Shown in pieces: positions 23,368-35,800 of a stretch of 64,000 bases of DNA. Origin of the DNA: Stereum hirsutum FP-91666 SS1 (taxonomy: Eukaryota > Basidiomycota > Agaricomycetes > Russulales > Stereaceae); assembly GCF_000264905.1 (NCBI RefSeq), contig NW_006763143.1, positions 465,711 to 529,710 of the forward strand, in the 5' to 3' direction. How positions within the stretch are numbered: position 1 is the stretch's first letter; each line of letters starts with the position of its first letter. The translations under genes and the position numbers were made by a program. The notes beneath the pieces are model-generated. The model was given only the letters and a program-made list of their open reading frames with translations, was not told the origin of the DNA and ran no database searches.

Positions 23368-24374
23368 TTATGCAGCCTGGATGACGTGAGAGATAACTTT
23401 GGATAGCTCTGCGTGCAAAGCGATATTTCCTTCGTCAGTGGAAGTATTGGTTGAGGCAGACAAAAAATGAACGTACGAGGAAGGTTGATGTTCTCCTGGA
23501 CGACTGTCGAGACAATTTTGTTGTCAGGGTTTGGTGGGATCTCGACCACACCGGTGGCATCCTGGGTCCAACCCAACTTCGAGATGTATTCGTCGAGACC
23601 AGAGTCTAATGCGAAAAAAATACATATCAGAACGATCAGGCTGTACACTGTCATAGGGATTTCCCAAAATTGAAACTAACCGCTCAAGCTCAGATACGTG
23701 CCAAGCCTCTGCTTTCCTATCCTCTGGAAAGCAGCCTTCACACTTCTCACTACTACCTCCCTGATAGAGTCCTCGAAGCCAACCACCTCGACTGTATAAT
23801 TATCCCTCAGCGACTCCAGTTCATCTGAGCGGTAGAGAGCCCAGAACGCGGGGAAGCGACATTGCTGGAGAAGGCTGTGGAGAGATACGAGGTGGGGGAG
23901 AAGAGCTGGTAGAGGGTCCGGTTCGTCGAGGTTGGTGGGTGGCGCCCGATCATCGAGAAGGGCGATTGAAAGATTGAAGTCGGGGAACGGTACGGAGGTA
24001 AGCGCTTTTACAAGGATGTTGATGATGACATCCGGGTTATAGAGGTCTTGGTTAAATTGGTAGCTGAGCACCAGACAAATGACATTCAGTATGATAAATG
24101 AGAGAGTCAGAGGTTCAGGGCGCACAGTTTTAAGATCGCAAGATTGGCCAGACAGTCATACTCTTGACTCCGGATCTGGTGATACAGGTAATCCTCCAAA
24201 ATGCCAACATTGGAAGGATTATAGCGGTCTGTTACGACAAATCGAATGAGGTCAAAAGTTCAGTTCATGCGTCTCTATGTAAACAGTTATGTACGCACCA
24301 ACTCCCGAAACAAGGTTTTCGATGAGCTCAGGACGTGTGGGAGGCGTAACCCAGTCAGCAGTAGCAGAGGACAT
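23368..24374 (-). CDS. Translation initiation factor eIF3 subunit k
   Basis: eIF3k is a PCI-domain subunit of the eIF3 complex on the 40S ribosome, present in many filamentous fungi and animals but absent from budding yeast. Start at 24374 reads MSSATADWVTPPTRPELIEN; exon 2 gives DRYNPSNVGILEDYLYHQIR with LANLAILKLYQFN, the family hallmark; exon 3 has ALTSVPFPDFNLSIALLD, LLQQCRFPAFWALYRSD and VVGFEDSIREVVVRSVKAAF; exon 4 has LDEYISKLGWTQDATGVVEI; the last exon restores frame as PQLSKVISHVIQAA ending at 23368. About 245-255 residues, the usual length. All junctions keep frame, including the short last exon that begins after GCACGCAG. Confidence 0.93.
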
Positions 24375-25640
24375 CTTTTTGGGGAGATATGGGGGGAGTC
24401 GAATGGCTTTTATTGCTCGTCGGTGGTAGAGAACTTGGAGATACACGGTGTGAGCAAGATGGCCGAAGCAAAACAAGCTTGGGCGGTTTCTCGAAGGGGA
24501 CGGCGCCAACGGCTCGGGGTTTACCACGTGGAGGGCGAATATCCAACTTAAAGTCAATATATTTATTCGCCGTTTCTTCTTCATCCTGCTACATGATCGC
24601 AAAAAACACATTCCATCCCAGAGTTTGCTATCATCTCTGTCACGGTGTGATCAGTTTCCTGTGTGCAGGTTATGGGATATCGCTAGTCATCCAAATTTAT
24701 CGTCCACATCCAAACTCTGATCCAGCTTCAGCCTTCAAGAGGCTCGAGTACTTACTTACCTCTGGAGATATTTTGTATGGGTCCTTCACTCTGAGATAGA
24801 GCTAGGTCGGACATATAGCTTTCATGGCTACTGTTGCGGCTCTTTCATGAGAGGAACGTCGCCCGCGATTGCCCCACCTGCTTCTTCGCTATCCTAAGCT
24901 ACTTCAACTTGTGCATTGTATGAGGCAGTAATTCAAGGGCCCAAAGACTCTTGGCGCATCATCCACGATCTATATTCAAACTGTGAGGTTTTGTATCGCC
25001 TCTGTTGACTCAGCCCCTTGACTACTACGACCAACTACGACCTAAGACCATACGTTCCTTCCAAGGCGTATACATCTTCGACCGCTCAATGAGACCATCG
25101 CGTTTCGCACCCTCCAAGCCAAATACTGGGGGGAAGATTGGTCCGTGGGTTTTCTTCTGCGAGCACGAACCGTCCGTCGCGGAGCTTCAGATGGTCTATC
25201 GTGATTATATGAATAGTGAAAGCTCGTGAACGGCGCTCGGTGGTACTGAGTAGGCCCACGGTCTCAGATCGTAGCGAGTGCGATGTTGCAGCGATCGATC
25301 CAACGAACATCCAGCTGTGTTGGACGCCGAATCGACAGATCTCATTCTGCAAGGAGTTAACTCTGCGGCGGTGGCACCACGGCGGCCCACCGTTGGCATG
25401 TTTGCGTAGCGTAGTCCTTCATCGTTCACTCAGTCTCAGACTTAACCTTCAGGAACGAAGAACACTTTACACAAACACAGTAGCACCGTGCAGGGCGCAA
25501 TACTCACGACTCGTGGGAGGGTCGCCTGGAAAGCGACAGTCAGGCAAGGGGACCCGCACCAAACCATCTCAGGAATCGCACCGCACTCATCACACTTGAG
25601 CTTGAACACGCGAACCAAAACTAAAGACCGAAAGAAAGCC
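24375..25640. other. Intergenic, eIF3k upstream region and no recognised gene
   Basis: The first 250 bp are the eIF3k promoter. Farther right, short ORFs such as 25005-25229 (+) and 25086-25352 (-) overlap on opposite strands and show no family pattern. Nothing can be supported. Confidence 0.35.
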
Positions 25641-26607
25641 AGCAAGCAACAGAAATAATTCTCGACGAGCGTATATATCTACAACAGAAGGGAGGGGAGG
25701 CAAGATCAATCAATACAAGCTAGGTGCGACCAACCGGATTGTTACAGACGACCACAGATGAAGGGTACCGTTCCGAGTGAAGAAGCGAGATAGCCAGCAC
25801 GAAACGAGAAAAAACGCAAGGGGGGTAAAAAAGACACAAAGTAGACGGAGTCACAAATATAGAACAGGGACAACGAGAGGCAAAGGAGGGAGAAAAAGGG
25901 GGCCTATCCACAGACTATTTAACAACAAACAAACGAGAAACGGAACAAGGAGAGGGTAGAAACAGACAGACAAGCAAGCAAGTAGGTCAACAGTGTTCGC
26001 GAACGGGCTAAGCTAAAGTTGGGGAGAGCAAGGAATAAAGGGGGGAAGGCGAGAGCGGCGGACTAGTTGCGAGACGAAAGGGGTGAGAAGGTTCCAAAGT
26101 AGCACACAGAAAAGTATCACACAGTCTAAGCACAAGGCTCGAGGCCGAATAACTACAAGGAGGAGCGACGATATGATTAAACAGATGGACTAATGGCAGG
26201 GTTGATTGGGTTGTTGGTTTGGTGTACGATGCGGGGGGAATGAGGCAATGAGAGTGAAGAGGTACGCTGTACAGATGACAATGTGGCAACCAAGAAAGTG
26301 TTCACGGAAGTGTCAACAGAAAGCACAGAGAAAAGGGAAAACGAAGCGACATTAAAGATTGCGGGGTTTGAATACAATGCGCCATGGGATGTGATCGAGA
26401 GGGAGAAAAGAGAGATGCCATATTCATAGTCCCCGAACGTCGACGAAGGCCAACGCCGGAATAGCATAGTGAACAGATGGATGAGACTTTACGCGGGCTA
26501 ATGTAAGTGGTATATTGCATGGAAAGCATTGCGACGATGATGGCGGCGGCCATGCATGACTTGAAGGCATAGAACTTGAGGTCGACGACGACGGCGACAA
26601 CGCCCCA
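25641..26607 (-). other. Long pyrimidine-rich 3' UTR-like tract after the PUF gene
   Basis: Over nearly 1 kb after the PUF stop the minus strand is strongly C/T-rich (the + strand shows runs such as GAGAAAAAACGCAAGGGGGG). Together with the absence of conserved ORFs this looks like an unusually long 3' UTR. The ORFs found in it (96, 93 and 83 codons) are Ser/Pro/Leu-rich because of the base bias and are not credited. Confidence 0.5.
25676..25683 (-). promoter_or_regulatory. Candidate PUF-binding element UGUAGAUA
   Basis: On the minus strand the bases read TGTAGATA, fitting the Pumilio/Puf3 consensus UGUANAUA, at the far end of the putative 3' UTR of the PUF gene itself. An eight-base match with one free position is expected by chance every few tens of kb, so support is weak; it is listed because autoregulation by PUF proteins is known. 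Confidence 0.25.
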
Positions 26608-29600
26608 TTACATCCCGTATCCAAAGGACGAACGGGAGTAAGGGTCGTTGATGGTCGCGGCCATCCCAGCGTTAGGGAACGAGTTGACGCCCGCGAAAGG
26701 CGAACCGTTCGAGAACCCGCCGTTCGCCAACGCCGCCTGGTTATGGCTCGAGTTGCCCTGGAGGACGTAGCCGTCGATCGAGTGCGAGCGCATGGTGTGG
26801 AGAGGGGCGTGAAGACCGCCGATAGCTCCTTGCGCCTGCAGACCGCCGCCGTTGGCCATGGGGTAGAGGCCGTTCTGACTGTTGTACACGTCCGCGAGGG
26901 GATTAGGTTGTATGTGGCGGCCGGCGCCGTGAGCGGCGTGAGGTAGGCCTGCCATGCCTTGGCTACCGAGAGCCATGTTGACCAGGGCCTGCTGATTGTG
27001 GAAGCCTCCGAAGTGGTCCATCTGCTCGCGCTGGAGCTTGTTCTGGATCCGCTTGCCATAAGGAGTGTTGCGAATGAGGGGCAAGACCGGTCTGATGCCG
27101 TCGACAAGAAGGGCGCGTTGCGCGGGCTCGGCGTAGTCCAAGGCAGTCTACGACAAAATAAGTAAGCCACACGCTCTCCAAATAAATGGACAGAAATAAC
27201 GAACCTGGACGCAGTAGTTTCCGTACGAGTCACGAAGAAGTTTCTCCAGCCTTGTGCGGTTCAGGAGCTCGTCGATCAACATCTTGCGGGTACCGTGCTC
27301 GGCGACACGGATACACTAGACAAACCCAATCAGAATACGAACGACACGACGGAGGAAGAAAAAAAGGACTGACCTTCTCGATGACATTGGAGCTGAACTT
27401 CTGAACGGAGAGGGCACAGACGTTGCCAGTGAACTGCCGGATGACGGCGTCACTGAACCTGTTGTCGTTGAGGTCGAGGATGTATTGAACGACCTAGTAA
27501 CGGAAGGATCAGACTAGGTACAAGGTAAGAAGTAAGGAACAGAATGAACGTACGTAGTTGCCGTACGGGTCCTGAACGAGAGTCAGCGCGTTGTACGTGA
27601 TCTCATTGACGAGCTGGATACGCTGATGGTCCGACGCGTGGTCGATACAGCGCTGAAGGACGCAGCACCCATGACGGTGAGTCGCAACCTCTACACAGTT
27701 GGCGGCGACCGCGTTGTAGATGAACTACAGCCAAAATAAATCGTTAGGCGCGAAGAAACCTCCCAGAACGCGAAAACGGAAATATACCTGGTTATCTTCA
27801 GGCGCGAGCTTGTTGAGACACTTTTGAATGACATGGTTCCCGTTCAGATCCTTGATGAGCACAACAACATGGAGGCTGAGAGCGACGATGATGGAATGAA
27901 TCTGGCCATGGTATCTATGATCAGTCTGCGTCGCGGCAAGGGCCACCCCGTAAGTGCCAGAGGTGGGTAATAGTTCGACGAGATTGTAACTCACCTGTCT
28001 GCGAGTCGACAGGAAGTCGATCATCTTCTGAACAGCACGGGTCCCGTGCATGTTGAGCGAGATGTTGACGAGATCTGTAGCGACCGACTCGCAGATGATG
28101 TTCCTCTGCTCATCCGTCGAGTACTCGAGCAGCTTCTGGCAGAGGTAGTTGCCAAAGGGATCTTTACCACGGAGGACGCGGTCAGAAGGGACTGGGAAAC
28201 AGGAGCAGTCGAGCGGACTTACCGGTCATGAGATCTGCGAAGTGGCCGAAGGTCTCGCGGAAGATCATATCCCTATGGTCAGGGACGCCTTCCTCAAGCT
28301 TCTTCTGAAGATACCGACACCCGTGCTGGTCCTTACACAGGCTAGGAATCTCGCCGGCCAAGTCCTCAAGACGAGTGCCCGCGAAGCGGTTGACTAGAAG
28401 ACGAAGGGTCGGTCACTATGCATCTCGGACACAAGACATAAAAAACTCACATTCGCGGTCCATCTCGCCCCGTTTGTGCTTGGGACCGTGCAACCCATTC
28501 ATCTTGCTGTCTGGAGCGCCAACGCGACTACCAATACCAAGGCCGTATCGGGACCCATGGTGGTGGTAGAGAGCAGTCGAGCCAGTGCCGTTCGCACCGA
28601 GTTGATCCCCGTTCGCGCGATTGGGACTGAAGTTGTACGAGTCGTAGCCATCGCCGTTAAGCCCGGCGCCCAAACCGTTCTCCATACTATACACGGACTC
28701 AACGCCGTAAGGTTGCTGGTCACGATATCAGCAACAATCTGGAAGCGAATAAGATGGTAGATGACTTACACGAAGAGGATCATCATAGCTGGATGACACC
28801 GAGTTGAAGCCCATCTGACCGTCGTACTGGCTACCCACTCGGGAAAGCGAAGACTGGAGCGTATCGCCGTTGAGCGGGCTATCGAGATGCGATCCCAATC
28901 GTCCACCCATAGACTGTCCGTCAGGAGTAAGCGGCGTTCCCGGCGCCTTCATGATGTGCGCCGCGGTCGAAGGTGGCAAGCCTGTGAGCGGGGTTCCGGG
29001 GACAGAGCGAGTGGTGATGGACAGGCCATCCGTAAGACCGGGTGGCGAGCCACGACGCGAACCAGGCATCTGACCGTGCGAAGAAAGCCCCTGAGGCATG
29101 AGTGGCGTGGCCGACGCTGAAACGGATCCCATCATCTTGCCGTTGAGGTCTCCCAGACCGAGATGGAGGGCTGGGTTTGGGGCCAGGCGACGGCTGGGCT
29201 GGGAAGAGAGCCCCTCTGGGTTGGGAGAACCATTGAATTGAGGCCACTCTGAGGGAGCGTCACGGGAGTCGGGCTGACGTTGTCCGAGGGAGCCACGAGG
29301 AGGCGTCTGCGAAAGGGGCGCCAAATCTAATGCGGCTGAGGACGTCGACAGCTAAAACGATCCTGTCAGCCGAGGCACGGAAGCTGGAGGTTACAAAAGC
29401 TAGCTGCATACCTTGTTGAAGTTAGACCCTGCGAACCGCTCATCTGATGTCGGCAAGTTGCGCATGGCGTCTACAACGGACCATCAGCGACTCAAACGCG
29501 TGTAGAGAAAAAAAACACAAGTCAACGCGAAAGACACGCACTGTGCATCTCCTCGTCGAGCTGTTCGTCAAGCATCATCCCAGCGTTGTACGGTTGGGCA

Positions 29601-30427
29601 TACTTCTCGTCCAGCTCACGTTGTGCCCTCTGGTTCAACATTTCATGGGACGGCATGGGAGACCTTCTCTCGCCGGCCAAGGAAAGGCCGTTAAGGTGAC
29701 TGGCCAAGTCCTCGTCGTGGCTGCTGGCCGAAGTACGCCTACTAGCAGGCATGCTCTTCGCACCAGCACGAGCGTAGCCTGAGCCAAGGGTGCTGCCGTT
29801 CGTAGGGGCGTGGCTGGAGGGCATCTCAGGGGAATGAGTGATAGGGGCGTACGTAACGGACTTGCGCTTGTCGACAGCAGAACCGACAGCCTTGGAAAGG
29901 ACGTCGACGTCGACACCACCGTGAGCAAAGTGGGCGCGATGGTTTGGCGAAAGGTCGTCGTGGTTCAAGACGGCATTAACCCGCGGTGGAGTGGTGGGAG
30001 CGGACATGGCCAGGTGCTGGATGTTCCCGTTGCCATTGGGATCGAGCGAGGGAATGGTAAGCATGAGCTCCTGTTGCTGCTGCTGTTCCAGAGCGCGCAT
30101 CTGGTCCTCGAACACCTTTCGGTGAAGAGCGCGCTGACGTTCATGTTCGCGGCGCTTGAGCTCAACGTGCTAATATGCTGTCAGCACACGGAAAGAGCTT
30201 ACGAAAGCCAATGCGGACGACTCACGGCGTGAAAATCAGGTATATTAGACCTCGCAGACTGATCCCACACCGACAAATGAGCACCAGAAGGAAAGCAGAT
30301 GAGAATAGACAGAGAAGACGCACAGAGTCAGCCAGATCCAGAAAAGCTGGAGGAGTCTGCTTCGTCTGAGCGGAGGAAGGGGGGCGAGTATCAGTAGGAG
30401 AAGTGGAAGGTTCGAAGTTTGTGGCCA
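26608..30427 (-). CDS. Pumilio/Puf3-type RNA-binding protein
   Basis: PUF proteins bind UGUA-containing 3' UTRs and promote decay or local translation; Puf3 acts on mRNAs of mitochondrial proteins. Start at 30427 (MATNFEPSTSPTDTRPPSS). A long Ser/Gly/Pro-rich N-terminal half includes a coiled coil with ELKRREHERQRALHRKVFE and a Q5 run. The PUF domain lies at about 28400-27030 with eight repeats whose base-contact triplets are: R1 GCRYLQ, R2 GNYLCQ, R3 GTRAVQ, R4 GNHVIQ, R5 GCCVLQ, R6 GNYVVQ, R7 SSNVIE, R8 GNYCVQ. It ends with the usual PYGKRIQNKL cap and a Gly/Asn-rich tail of about 130 residues to 26608. About 1,000 residues over roughly 12 exons. The code R8 to R1 matches UGUA(U)AUA, the Pumilio/Puf3 class rather than Puf4/Puf5 with longer sites. 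Confidence 0.93.
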
Positions 30428-32874
30428 TTTGAGAACGGTATTAGGGTTTTCGTTTTGTCAGAAAAGAGTCGGTACAGGACAGCGAGCGAGAGGGCGAATG
30501 AACAAATGACAGAGGAGGCTAGTTTCACAAAGGGGGTAATCCTGTTGTCCAAATGACGCGTGAGCAAGAAGCGGGCGGTCGCGACGCAGCAGAAAGGGCG
30601 TACCGGGAGGGCCGATTTTAGTCGAGAAAAGACTGGTGATACAATGCGGCTGTCGACAACGTTGAGCACGATGCCGGCAACGACGACGACAACGACGACG
30701 GCGACAATAAACTCACCGGTATTTTTGAGGAAAGCACCGGGAAGGGTACGAGGTCGACGCTGCTTTCGCTGGACGGCCGTCTGGAAATATATGATGGCTC
30801 AGGCCCCGCCACGCGCGCCCGAACCCTAAAATCGCCTTCATACTCCGCCCGGCCCTCCCCCCATTTGGCAATTCGCTTCGGCCCCTGCACACCAGATCTG
30901 CTCTCATTGTCCGCTTCCGACGCCCATTTACATACGAACAACACCGTGTCTGCCTCCGTCCAGTCCACTTCCGCGAGCCCTCCAAAGCTTTTTCCTTTTT
31001 ATTATCTTTCTTTGTTCGAATAATCAACGCCGGCTCATCCCCAAATGGGCATCCTCACCGCATGCTATGAGCCGTCAGCCTTCCCCATCAGCGGGAATTC
31101 GCACACCCTCGTTAGACATCCTTCTCCACAGACCCTTCTTGCAAGCCGAGCCCGCAGCGGTAAACACCGTCAAGAGCGCGTTCTCATCGCCATGTCGACC
31201 TCTCTATCAGTTCATGTAATGCCCCCGCGGCTCGTCTTCCGTCTTCTCCTTGCTTCTTTCCACCGTTCAACTCACCCTGAACATGCCCCCATCTTTGCTC
31301 CCCTTTCTCTATCTTCACAAATGTGCTCGTCATATGTTCATCGCGGCCTCGTCCGGATGAGGCTCGTACGCACTGCTAACCGCGTATATACTCTTATTTT
31401 ACCGTATGCTCTACAGTCAAGGTCTCAGACTGATGCGGGGTCGACTTTCACCCAGCAGAACGCGTTGATCCGGTACCGCAAATGAGACCATGTACCATCC
31501 CGCGTTCATATCCCCACAAACGCAGCGGACGTATTTGGTCTAGTCAATCGACGCGTCCCAACTCAAACCTGTCCGTTGATTTCGATTATAACCCGGGCTT
31601 GTGTACAAGAGCACCCTAGAGCACCCCCGTCTGGCCCGCAAAAACACATCACCATTTCCCCGACCCCGCCTGATCCTCCTCCCCTCAGTCCTCCCTGCCT
31701 TCTTTCCCTCTTCTTCGTGCGTCAAGGCTCAAAATACCGCACCGCACCGGAAGCAATTCTCGCCTTCTTTCAACCAACCGATTTTTACCGCTCTCCCTTC
31801 ACGGTGACGCTGATCAACATGGCTTCGCGGCCGGAAGGGACGACGCGTTCGAGGCCTCGAGGCATGAAGAATTCGAACAGAGGGACAGAAATTACGGACA
31901 GACCGCCCTGTGTGCCTGTTCTTGTACGTGAGACGTACGTGTGCGGTTCTGGTTCGATGATTGCTGCATAAAGTGTATTGACCGGTCGACCGACGCGCCG
32001 CTAATGCCGTCCTCCAGTGGGCTTGCGGCGGGCCCTTTGTCTGTGTCATGTTTACTGCACTTATCTCGCACCCTGTTTGAGGTCGTGCCACAAGCATGGA
32101 TATGCAGCACTTACTCAGACTGCAGTGTGCTTTGCTCGAGTTTCGCTGCCTCGCCGACGATATACGGCATGGTGTACGGCCACGCCGTTAGCCTTTCGTA
32201 CTTACTACATACGAGCTCTCAGCGTGTTACACAACGCAAAAGTGGCACTGCCGTTATACATATTCCGACATACCACGGGGCAGAAAAGAAAGGAAGCGAG
32301 TACACGAGTCTCTCTCCTTCCTTCCTTCCTTTTTTTTTCCGTGCACACTGTAAATAAACATCTCGTAAACGCCGGATGACAATGGATTCGGATTTGGGAT
32401 GGTGCAATGGCACTGGTTTGTGGGCCGCTGGGGTCCGACGAGGAGTTCTGCAGTCGACGTGGCGCCCGCGGCGGTCAGACTAAAGCCTCAAAAGATACCG
32501 TCCGTCGAATTGAATTCAGGCCAAAGCCAGTATGTAACGGGGACGTCGTCGTCTACGACTTTGAACAACCTAGCATCCATCGAATCTGTTTCCATGCACC
32601 CTATAGAATATTTCTGGGCACCCTCCCTCATATTCCTGAAGGCCCTCCCCATCCTTTGCGCTCTCGAGCATGAGAGAGCAAAGAAAATCCACGATAAGTT
32701 ACCCAGCACGGTCTAAAAATCAAATAATACGTAGCTAGCGCACACCGCGGTTGCATAAATGAAAACAAAAGACAAACGGTCCTCATCCTCCAACCCGAGA
32801 GGAAAACATAGAGTAGTGTACGAGTATCAAGCAAATATTCCGCTTTCACAATCACAATCCACCCACAACAAGTC
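30428..32874. other. PUF upstream region and intergenic DNA
   Basis: The first 500-600 bp right of the PUF start are probably its long leader and promoter, with GACGACGACGACAACGACG-like triplet runs at 30675-30712. From 31000 to 32700 ORFs on both strands are overlapping and without family pattern; C/T-rich stretches occur at 31620-31720 and 32320-32340. No gene, RNA or mobile element recognised. Confidence 0.35.
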
Positions 32875-35800
32875 TCACTGAATCGGCGCGGCCACCCCAC
32901 CGCCTCCAACAACCTCTCCACCATGCCCATCGGGAACTTTCTCCAGCTCCTTACCGATAGCTTCCACCGACGAAGTCTCCGTACCGTCACCACCGGTGTC
33001 GCTTCTCTCGTCACCAGCACCATTGACAGCCACATCCCTCAACGTCCTGCTATCCGACTCTTCCTCCTCCCCATCCTCATCGTCGTCTGCATCCACATCT
33101 CCATCACCCTCCGCTATCCCATCCGCCCGAGACCCATTCCCATCCCCCACACCCGCCACAGGACTTCCTCCTTCCTTGCCCGCATCAGTGTTAGTGTTCG
33201 TTTCGGCTGTCGAAGTGGCAGTGGCAGTAGCAGTCGTCTGAACCTGCACCTGCGACGGATACCTTGACCTCAAGAACCCCGAAAGCCCGCCGAAGAACGG
33301 TTTCGACATCTTCGAGAGCGAGAGCGTATTATAATAATGCGCGTCCGTGTTTGATTTCGAAGTTGGTGTTCCGTCACCACTACGCTCGGCCTCTGGGTTG
33401 GATTCGGTCGCGTCTGTGAGGGTGGAGGTGGAGGTGGAGGTAGTGGACGAGATAGAGGTTGAGGTTGAGGTGAATGAAGCGAGAGTGGAGAAGATGGGTG
33501 TAGGTGTGGTGGGTGTGGTGGCTTCGTGGGCTGGAGGTTCTGAAGATTCGTGGATGGTTTCTGTCGAGGGTGTGGCTTGTATCGAGGATGCAGGTTGCGG
33601 AGGGAGTGGTGTGGATGGTCTTGAGGGGAAGTCGAGTCCGAGGAGGGATGAGACGGGTGAGTCCATGGGTCTTCGCGCCCTACATGACCGAGAGCGATTG
33701 TAACACGTAGGTTGAGATACAAAACTTCTGTGAGAAGAAGGACATACTTACATTCGTGGTGCACCTTCTCCGTCCGTTAGCGTTAGGAGAAGGTTCTTCA
33801 GGTTCGGTAGTGTGTGGCGCATATCTAGGGCCCGTAAGTTCCGATCTGACATCAGCTGAAAGTTGTATGAAAAGGTCGCCGTCAATCATGATGTAAAGCA
33901 ATATCAGAGTGAACACCCATACCAACTCGATGTTCTTGTTGAGAAGAAACACTCCGTACTCAAACCGATATGTATCCACTCCTTTCGAGAACAGGGGAAA
34001 CCTACGAAAAGTCAATATAGGATTGGTTCAGTCCACCCCAACCGTTGAGGACGAACCAAAACAAGGAGAACTTCGAACGTACATCCTCGGTCCTACCATC
34101 GCCGAGATCCCATCCCTCACCAGACTCCTACTCCCAATAAACGTGACCGGATATACCAAAGCCCGTCCAAGATACAGCGCCACCAGATGCACCACAAACG
34201 CTGCATACCCCAGCGCCGTCGCCACCACGTCCTCATTCACCTCTTTATGCGAGGGCAGAGAAAGTGGCGGTGCGGGGTCGTTCGTGCCGAGTGGTATCGG
34301 GAGCGGAACTGAGAGGATCGTGTAGAGAAGATCGGGGCCGGAAAGGAGGTCGATGGGGAAGATGAAGGAGAGGGTAGCGATGAGGGATATGCGGACGGGA
34401 TTGAGGGTTTTGTGGAGAGTATCGAGGCGGTTTCTAGATATCATATTTATCAGGATGAGGGACGAGGTAGGCAGGTTGAGCGCACAAACCGTTCTTGAGA
34501 CAATTCCCCTTCGTCCAGGTGTTCCATTTGCAGGTCTTGCAGGTGAAGATCTCGTGCACGAGCAAGTGCGTCTCTCCGAGCCTGGATAGCTTCGCGCCGA
34601 GCGCGTATTCGTTCTGACACTGAATTGCCATTTGTGAGGGGATATTCGTCAGAAACCATGTGCCTTGGTTCACCTATGACGAATACGTACTACTGATGCA
34701 CTCAGTATGCACTGTCTCGGTATCTGTCTTCCAATCCTGCACCCGCATCTCGCGCTCTGATATCTCGCGAACCTACCCGCAAAGCGTGATCTACGAAGTC
34801 AGGCAAACGTACATAGCTCGTAAGAATGACTGGACACGGGACATACAAGTGGAAGGATGCCATCTCCGAGAAGTAATTTGTCGATCTCACGGACAATCTT
34901 GGCTAGGGACCGCTGTGTATCTAGAATCACGGACTGCATCGTCGCCAGTCTAATCGTGCCACAGTGCCACACAAATGTCAGCAATGAAGGACATGTCTTC
35001 GCAACAAAAAGAGTTCGCCGAAGATGAAGATAGCACGCACTTCACAAGATCTGGCCATCCAACACTCGTTCTTATTCCCTTCTTTGAGCGGTGTATTCGT
35101 TCAGGTGAGTGTGACCGTGTAGGCGATGTGACATGGTCAGGATGGTTTTCAGATGATGCTTTCGAGACGATTAAGTCTCCTGCACTTCGAACTTCTGGGT
35201 CCTCATGTGATTCAACTCCAGGAGAGGCAGAACGGTTTGACGTGCGAGATAGTGGCGGCAGGTAATAAGCTTGGCCAGGAGGTGAAAGAGTGAGGACAAG
35301 CGTGTTCGAGGGGAGTTGTGACGGCTGACTGGCAAGCTACGTGACGATGAGCTGGGCAGTTCATTCGTGCCTCATCCAAGAGCAGCCAAGAATAACGTAC
35401 CTCATCCGACAGAGGCACCAATTCATCCAGATTCACATTCCATTCCTCCAAGACCTTCCATTGCCCAATACTTCCCTTCACCGTCTCCATTGGAGCCTTC
35501 CACTTGCCTTTACCCTTACCCCCGCTTTGCATCCCATCCGGGACCTTTCCCCATACCTGGATCGAGACCTTCCTCGCAGCCAAATTCGTCCATTTAGCGA
35601 CGTCGTATCCCGAGCGCGGATCAAGAGGAAATGAAGGGTTTGTACTCGGATGGTGAATGTCGGAGATGTAATTCGGTGGTGTGGGTATTGAGTGCTGCGA
35701 AGTGGGTGGAGGTCCGAATTGGCGTCTGTAGGGTGTTTGGGGTTCCGTTGAATGGAATGACGGGAAAGTAGCGGTACCATTTGAGCGAGCGACATTGGAC

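Noticed and set aside
33270..33764. Second minus-strand frame rich in His/Pro (HPHHSLRNLHPRYKPHPRQK type)
   Set aside because: Out-of-frame shadow of the UVRAG-like Ser/Thr tail.
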